Assembly: GCA_947588995.1 (NCBI GenBank)
Contig: CANPZI010000008.1
Span: 1-64,000 of the forward strand
Length of the DNA: 64,000 nucleotides
Direction of reading: 5' to 3'
Source: an uncultured Lachnospiraceae bacterium
GTDB lineage: Bacteria > Bacillota > Clostridia > Lachnospirales > Lachnospiraceae
A model generated the notes under the pieces. It ran no database searches, had not been told where the DNA came from, and worked only from the letters and a program-made list of their open reading frames with translations. Below are positions 60,594 through 64,000 of this stretch, one piece after another; the stretch's first letter is position 1; every line of letters begins with the position of its first letter. The translations under genes and the position numbers were made by a program.

Positions 60594-61622
60594 ATGAGGG
60601 CTACGGTAACACTCGGCAAGACCGGGATCACAACGAATAAGAATGCGTTCGGCGCGCTGCCGATCCAGAGGATATCGAAAGAGGACGCGGTGCGGCTGCT
60701 GCGCAAGGCGTACGACAACGGCATCACTTTTTTCGACACGGCCAGATGGTACACCGACAGTGAGAGTAAAGTGGGAGAGGCTTTTTCGGGAATACGGGAT
60801 CAGGTTTTTATCGCGACGAAGACGGGCGCAAAGAATGCGGCTGACTTTCGGAAAGATCTGGAGACGAGTCTGGTGGAGCTGCGGACGGATTACATAGATC
60901 TCTACCAGTTCCACAACCCGCCGTTTAGCCCGAAGCCGGGGGACGGCACGGGCCTCTACGAGGCGGCGCTGGAGGCGAAAGCGCAGGGGAAGATACGTCA
61001 TATCGGCATCACGAACCACCGTCTGGCGGTGGCGAAAGAGGCGATCGAAAGCGGTCTGTACGAGACGCTGCAGTTTCCTTTCTCCTATCTGGCGACAGAC
61101 AAGGATATCGGGCTGGTGGAGGCCTGCGGGAAAGCCGATATGGGCTTTATCGCCATGAAAGCATTATCCGGCGGCCTGATCACCAACTCCGCCGCGGCTT
61201 ACGCCTATCTGGCGCAGTATGACAATGTGCTGCCGATCTGGGGCGTCCAGAGGGAGTCGGAGCTGGACGAGTTCCTCGCCTACATCGACAATCCGCCGGC
61301 GATGACGAAAGAGCTTGCGGCGCTGATTAGTCACGACAGGGAAGAACTTTCCGGCGATTTCTGCAGGGGCTGCGGCTACTGTATGCCTTGTCCCATGGGG
61401 ATTGAGATCAACACCTGCGCCAGAATGTCGCTTCTGCTCAGACGTTCCCCTTCGGCGAAAAATCTGAGCGAATCGGGGCAGGAGATGATGATGAAAATCG
61501 AGAACTGCATTCACTGCAACCAGTGTAAGAGCAAATGTCCTTATGGCTTGGATACGCCGGCGCTCTTACAGAAGAATCTGGAGGATTACAAAAAAGTGCT
61601 GGCGGGAGAAGTGCAGGTGTAG
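60594..61622 (+). CDS. Aldo/keto reductase with C-terminal ferredoxin-type clusters
   Basis: A 342-residue protein. The N-terminal TIM barrel carries ITFFDTARWYTDSESKVGEAF and a catalytic-type QFHNPP; GLITNSAAAYAY and the NADP-binding end are also recognisable. The C-terminus adds two iron-sulphur motifs, CRGCGYCMPCPMGIEI and CIHCNQCKSKCPYGLD. Such fused reductases may accept electrons from ferredoxin instead of, or as well as, NAD(P)H. It follows rnfB by 31 nt with GGGAGG upstream of ATG 60594, suggesting a functional link to ferredoxin metabolism. The substrate is unknown. Confidence 0.88.
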   Translation: MRATVTLGKTGITTNKNAFGALPIQRISKEDAVRLLRKAYDNGITFFDTARWYTDSESKVGEAFSGIRDQVFIATKTGAKNAADFRKDLETSLVELRTDYIDLYQFHNPPFSPKPGDGTGLYEAALEAKAQGKIRHIGITNHRLAVAKEAIESGLYETLQFPFSYLATDKDIGLVEACGKADMGFIAMKALSGGLITNSAAAYAYLAQYDNVLPIWGVQRESELDEFLAYIDNPPAMTKELAALISHDREELSGDFCRGCGYCMPCPMGIEINTCARMSLLLRRSPSAKNLSESGQEMMMKIENCIHCNQCKSKCPYGLDTPALLQKNLEDYKKVLAGEVQV

Positions 61623-61668
61623 GCTTCTTGAGAGCGGAGGAACACAGATCACCATACAGGCAAAGCGG

Positions 61669-61705
61669 AAACTTCCGGGGAAAATGATCTCCCGGAAGTT
61701 TTTTT
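61669..61705 (+). terminator. Terminator of the rnf/AKR operon
   Basis: AAACTTCCGGG (61669-61679) pairs perfectly with CCCGGAAGTTT (61691-61701), continuing into a T-run to 61705. Confidence 0.93.
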
Positions 61706-61706
61706 G

Positions 61707-61735
61707 TTGACAAATTCGGAAAGCTGTGCTATAAA
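61707..61735 (+). promoter_or_regulatory. Sigma-A promoter of the NitT/TauT-type ABC operon
   Basis: TTGACA (61707-61712), a 17-bp spacer and TATAAA (61730-61735), starting within 2 nt of the preceding terminator's T-run. Confidence 0.85.
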
Positions 61736-61746
61736 AATAATTGTTA

Positions 61747-61776
61747 TTCATATATAACCTATAGAACATATATGAA
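61747..61776 (+). promoter_or_regulatory. Inverted repeat downstream of the ABC-operon promoter
   Basis: TTCATATAT (61747-61755) and ATATATGAA (61768-61776) are perfect 9-bp arms with a 12-nt spacer, lying around and just after the expected transcription start. This suits a repressor operator or a leader hairpin. Confidence 0.55.
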
Positions 61777-61820
61777 ATATGGGAAATGGGAAAACAGCGC
61801 AAGGAGCAGGAGGTGCGAGC

Positions 61821-62762
61821 ATGAAAAGAAAGATTCTTCCTTTTATAGCGCTTATCATTGTGATATCGGCAAATCGGCTGATTCCGGATTCCGAGCTGCA
61901 GCCGGCGGCGGACCGACCCTATTTCTTTTATGTCCTCTGTCTTCTGACGGGATTATATGCCGTGTATTTTCTGCTGTCGCTGGCCATTGGGGCGCTGCAC
62001 GATAAGCTGATCCACAAGGCGCCGTTTTACGCGGGAGTGATACTGCTGATCGGCGCGATCGATCTGGTGACTTCCAAATACGCGCTGCTTCCGGTACTCT
62101 TTTTTCCCTGTCTGGACAGAGTGTTCGGTGTGTTTGTGTCGGACTGGAGACTGATGGGGGAGTGCATTCTGGCGTCGGGGAAACTTCTGCTGATCGGTTT
62201 TGGGATCGGCGCGTCGCTCGGCTTCCTGACGGGACTGCTGATCGGCTTCAGCGGCAAGGCGAATTACTGGATATCGCCGCTTATGAAATTCATCGGCCCG
62301 ATACCGCCGACTTCGTGGTCGCCGTTAGTGCTCTCGCTTTTGTCTACCACCTATCAGGCGGCGGTATTTATGGTAGCCCTGGCGGTATGGTTCCCGATCA
62401 CGCTGATGACCAGCAGCGGCGTGCAGAATGTCAGCAACAGCTACTTTGAAGTGGCCGCGACGCTGGGGGCAGGCAGATGGACGCGGATCTTTAAGGTGGG
62501 AGTTCCGGCGGCCATGCCCAGCGTTTTCCTCGGCGTTTTCTACGCCACCTGCAGTTCTTTTGTCACGCTGGTTACGGCGGAGCTGCTGGGGGCGGACGCG
62601 GGTCTCGGCTGGTATCTGAACTGGCAGAAAGGCATGATGCTGTACGCGAACGTCTATGCCGGGCTGATCCTGATCGCTGGGATCTGCATGATCATCATCA
62701 CGCTGATTTTCCGGCTGAAAGACAGGATTTTGGTATGGCAGAAAGGAGTCATCAAATGGTAG
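61821..62762 (+). CDS. ABC transporter permease, NitT/TauT (SsuC) family
   Basis: A 313-residue inner-membrane permease. N-terminal hydrophobic segments are followed by the BPD-type permease core with the EAA loop (YFEVAATLGAGRWTRIFKVGVPAAMP) that contacts the ATPase. Relatives import sulphonates, nitrate or thiamin precursors. AGGAGG before ATG 61821 sets the start. The stop overlaps the ATPase gene by 7 nt. Confidence 0.92.
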   Translation: MKRKILPFIALIIVISANRLIPDSELQPAADRPYFFYVLCLLTGLYAVYFLLSLAIGALHDKLIHKAPFYAGVILLIGAIDLVTSKYALLPVLFFPCLDRVFGVFVSDWRLMGECILASGKLLLIGFGIGASLGFLTGLLIGFSGKANYWISPLMKFIGPIPPTSWSPLVLSLLSTTYQAAVFMVALAVWFPITLMTSSGVQNVSNSYFEVAATLGAGRWTRIFKVGVPAAMPSVFLGVFYATCSSFVTLVTAELLGADAGLGWYLNWQKGMMLYANVYAGLILIAGICMIIITLIFRLKDRILVWQKGVIKW

Positions 62763-63535
62763 GAGAAATCAGGATTGACCATGTACATAAGGAATTTGTC
62801 AATCCCGACGGCGACAGGATCACCGCTCTGGAGGACGTGAATCTGACGATAGAACCGGGGAGTTTCGTCTCGCTGATCGGGCCGTCCGGCTGCGGCAAAA
62901 CCACGCTGCTGCGCGCGATCGCGGGCCTGAATCCGGCGGATTCCGGCACGATCTGCCTGGATGGGAAGCCGGTGTCTGCGCCCGGCGCGGACAGGGGATA
63001 TGCGTTCCAGCAGGCCAATCTCTTCCCATGGCTGAACATTCAGAACAATATCGCTTTCGGGTTGAAAGCGAGAGGCGTCTATCGGCAGGAACAGGGAGAG
63101 GTCGGGCGTCTGATCAATCTGGTCGGACTGAGAGGATTTGAGAGATCCTATCCGCATCAGCTTTCCGGCGGCATGTGCCAGAGGGCGGCATTGGCCAGAG
63201 CGCTGGCCGGGCATCCGAAAGTGCTGCTCGCGGATGAGCCGCTGGGAGCGCTGGACGCTTTTACACGCATGAACATGCAGGATATGATACTGGATCTGTG
63301 GAAAGAACATCACATGACCGTAATCATGGTCACGCATGATGTGGACGAGGCGGTTTATCTGTCGGACAGGGTGGTGGTTATGTCGGCGCGTCCCGCCAGA
63401 GTGGAGCAGGTGATTGATATACAGCTTTCGCGTCCCCGGGACAGAGGGCGGGGAGATTTTATGGACTACCGCAGGCAGATCCTGGAGCGGCTGCACTTTG
63501 CCGGCAATACGCCGGATCTCGACTATTATCTGTAG
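62756..63535 (+). CDS. ABC transporter ATP-binding protein, NitT/TauT (SsuB) family
   Basis: A 259-residue ATPase with a complete nucleotide-binding domain: Walker A GPSGCGKTT, Q-loop FQQANLFPW, signature LSGGMCQRAALARAL (Cys where Gln is more common), Walker B VLLADEPLGALD and the switch His in VTHDVDEA. GAAAGGAG upstream favours ATG 62756. It overlaps the permease gene by 7 nt. Confidence 0.95.
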   Translation: MVGEIRIDHVHKEFVNPDGDRITALEDVNLTIEPGSFVSLIGPSGCGKTTLLRAIAGLNPADSGTICLDGKPVSAPGADRGYAFQQANLFPWLNIQNNIAFGLKARGVYRQEQGEVGRLINLVGLRGFERSYPHQLSGGMCQRAALARALAGHPKVLLADEPLGALDAFTRMNMQDMILDLWKEHHMTVIMVTHDVDEAVYLSDRVVVMSARPARVEQVIDIQLSRPRDRGRGDFMDYRRQILERLHFAGNTPDLDYYL

Positions 63536-63571
63536 ACAATATTTTATTTCAGGAAAGGCAGGAGAAAAAAG

Positions 63572-64000
63572 ATGAAGAGAAAGAAATGGTTATCCGTTTT
63601 GATGATTGCGGTGATGAGCGCGGGACTGGCCGCATGCGGCCAATCGGGCGCTTCAGAGGAGCAGGCGGCCCGGACAGAGACGTCTGCGCAGGAGACAGAA
63701 AGCGCCTCCTCTGAGGAGGGCGCGGGAGGGACGGTTCGGATTCAGGTCAGCAAGGATACCGTGTGCGGCGTTGCCATGCAGGTTGCGGCGGAAAAGGGAT
63801 ACTTTGAGGAGGAACTGGCAGCGATAGGGCAGACGTGCGACATCACGGTGGCGGCCTCGTCCGAGACGATTGATCTGATCACTTCCGGGAAAGTGGACGC
63901 GGCGTTCGGTCTTGCCTGCAACTTTATCACGCCGATCGCCAACGGGCTGCCCGTCTCTTTCGTCACGGGCGTACACACCGGCTGCACGAAGTTCTATGTC
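63572..64000 (+). CDS. ABC transporter substrate-binding lipoprotein, NitT/TauT type (3'-truncated by window)
   Basis: The frame is open from ATG 63572 to the window end (143 codons). It has a signal peptide with lipobox GLAAC near residue 22, an acidic Ser/Glu/Ala linker, then a periplasmic-binding-protein fold start (TVCGVAMQVAAEKGYFEEEL and DLITSGKVDAAFG), typical of NMT1/TauA-like proteins. GGAGAAAAAAG provides the ribosome-binding site. It completes a three-gene importer with the permease and ATPase; the ligand cannot be told from the visible part. Confidence 0.9.
   Translation, partial: MKRKKWLSVLMIAVMSAGLAACGQSGASEEQAARTETSAQETESASSEEGAGGTVRIQVSKDTVCGVAMQVAAEKGYFEEELAAIGQTCDITVAASSETIDLITSGKVDAAFGLACNFITPIANGLPVSFVTGVHTGCTKFYV

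Overview
The window looks like a chromosomal segment of a fairly GC-rich member of the Lachnospiraceae (Bacillota, Clostridia). The grounds are the family resemblance of the proteins: a clostridial Rnf complex, a very large CoA-dehydratase-activase-like protein, ispH next to an S1-domain gene, a YqzL-like gene between era and recO, a dimeric-type glycyl-tRNA synthetase, spore-former-type DacF peptidases and a biotin/Na+ decarboxylase set. Most genes read rightward, have clear Shine-Dalgarno sites and sit in tightly packed operons. No tRNA, rRNA, CRISPR array or intact prophage was seen. The genus cannot be named from the sequence alone.

Layout. 1-1.1 kb: 3' part of an insertion-sequence transposase. 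1.2-10.1 kb: rRNA methyltransferase, GH13 glucosidase, an MBOAT/SGNH surface O-acylation pair, a pseudouridine synthase and a divergent NAD-dependent DNA ligase. 10.1-16 kb: metA and a 1417-residue double-ASKHA activase-like protein on the minus strand, with a small unknown gene and a shared terminator between them. 16-18.2 kb: an operon of a rhomboid-like membrane protein, a sigma-70-like protein lacking the promoter-binding parts, and an unknown protein. 18.4-18.7 kb: a promoter followed by a duplicated, hairpin-rich leader before an M16 peptidase gene. 21.7-32 kb: DUF4349 lipoprotein, era, YqzL-like, recO, a lipoprotein, glyS, alaS, a PTPS-related membrane protein with a G9 tract, and rpsU. 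32.4-37.4 kb: two D,D-carboxypeptidases flanking a phosphoesterase and scpAB. 37.6-42.9 kb: a five-gene biotin-dependent Na+ decarboxylase/transcarboxylase cluster. 43-49.5 kb: TetR and RpiR regulators, a flavoprotein, cmk, ispH, rpsA and cheR.

49.57-54.24 kb is an AT-rich island bounded by 35-nt inverted repeats that match at 33 of 35 positions. It holds a candidate type I toxin-antitoxin locus not covered by ordinary gene calls: a 40-codon membrane peptide, a coupled leader ORF and a convergent antisense RNA. It also holds an XRE regulator, an orphan adenylate-forming ligase behind a perfect consensus promoter, a short transcription unit, a small helix-turn-helix-like protein with repeated TTGTTAC boxes, and a decayed IS4-type transposase. 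This island is the strongest candidate for an undescribed element.

54.3-64 kb: a YprB-like exonuclease on the minus strand, the complete rnfCDGEAB operon with a ferredoxin-type aldo/keto reductase, and a NitT/TauT-type ABC importer whose binding protein runs off the window end. Functionally, the Rnf complex and the decarboxylase cluster both couple central redox or carbon metabolism to the Na+ gradient. The carboxypeptidases, MBOAT pair and glycosyltransferase-like protein modify the envelope, and the remainder is housekeeping translation, DNA repair and chromosome segregation.
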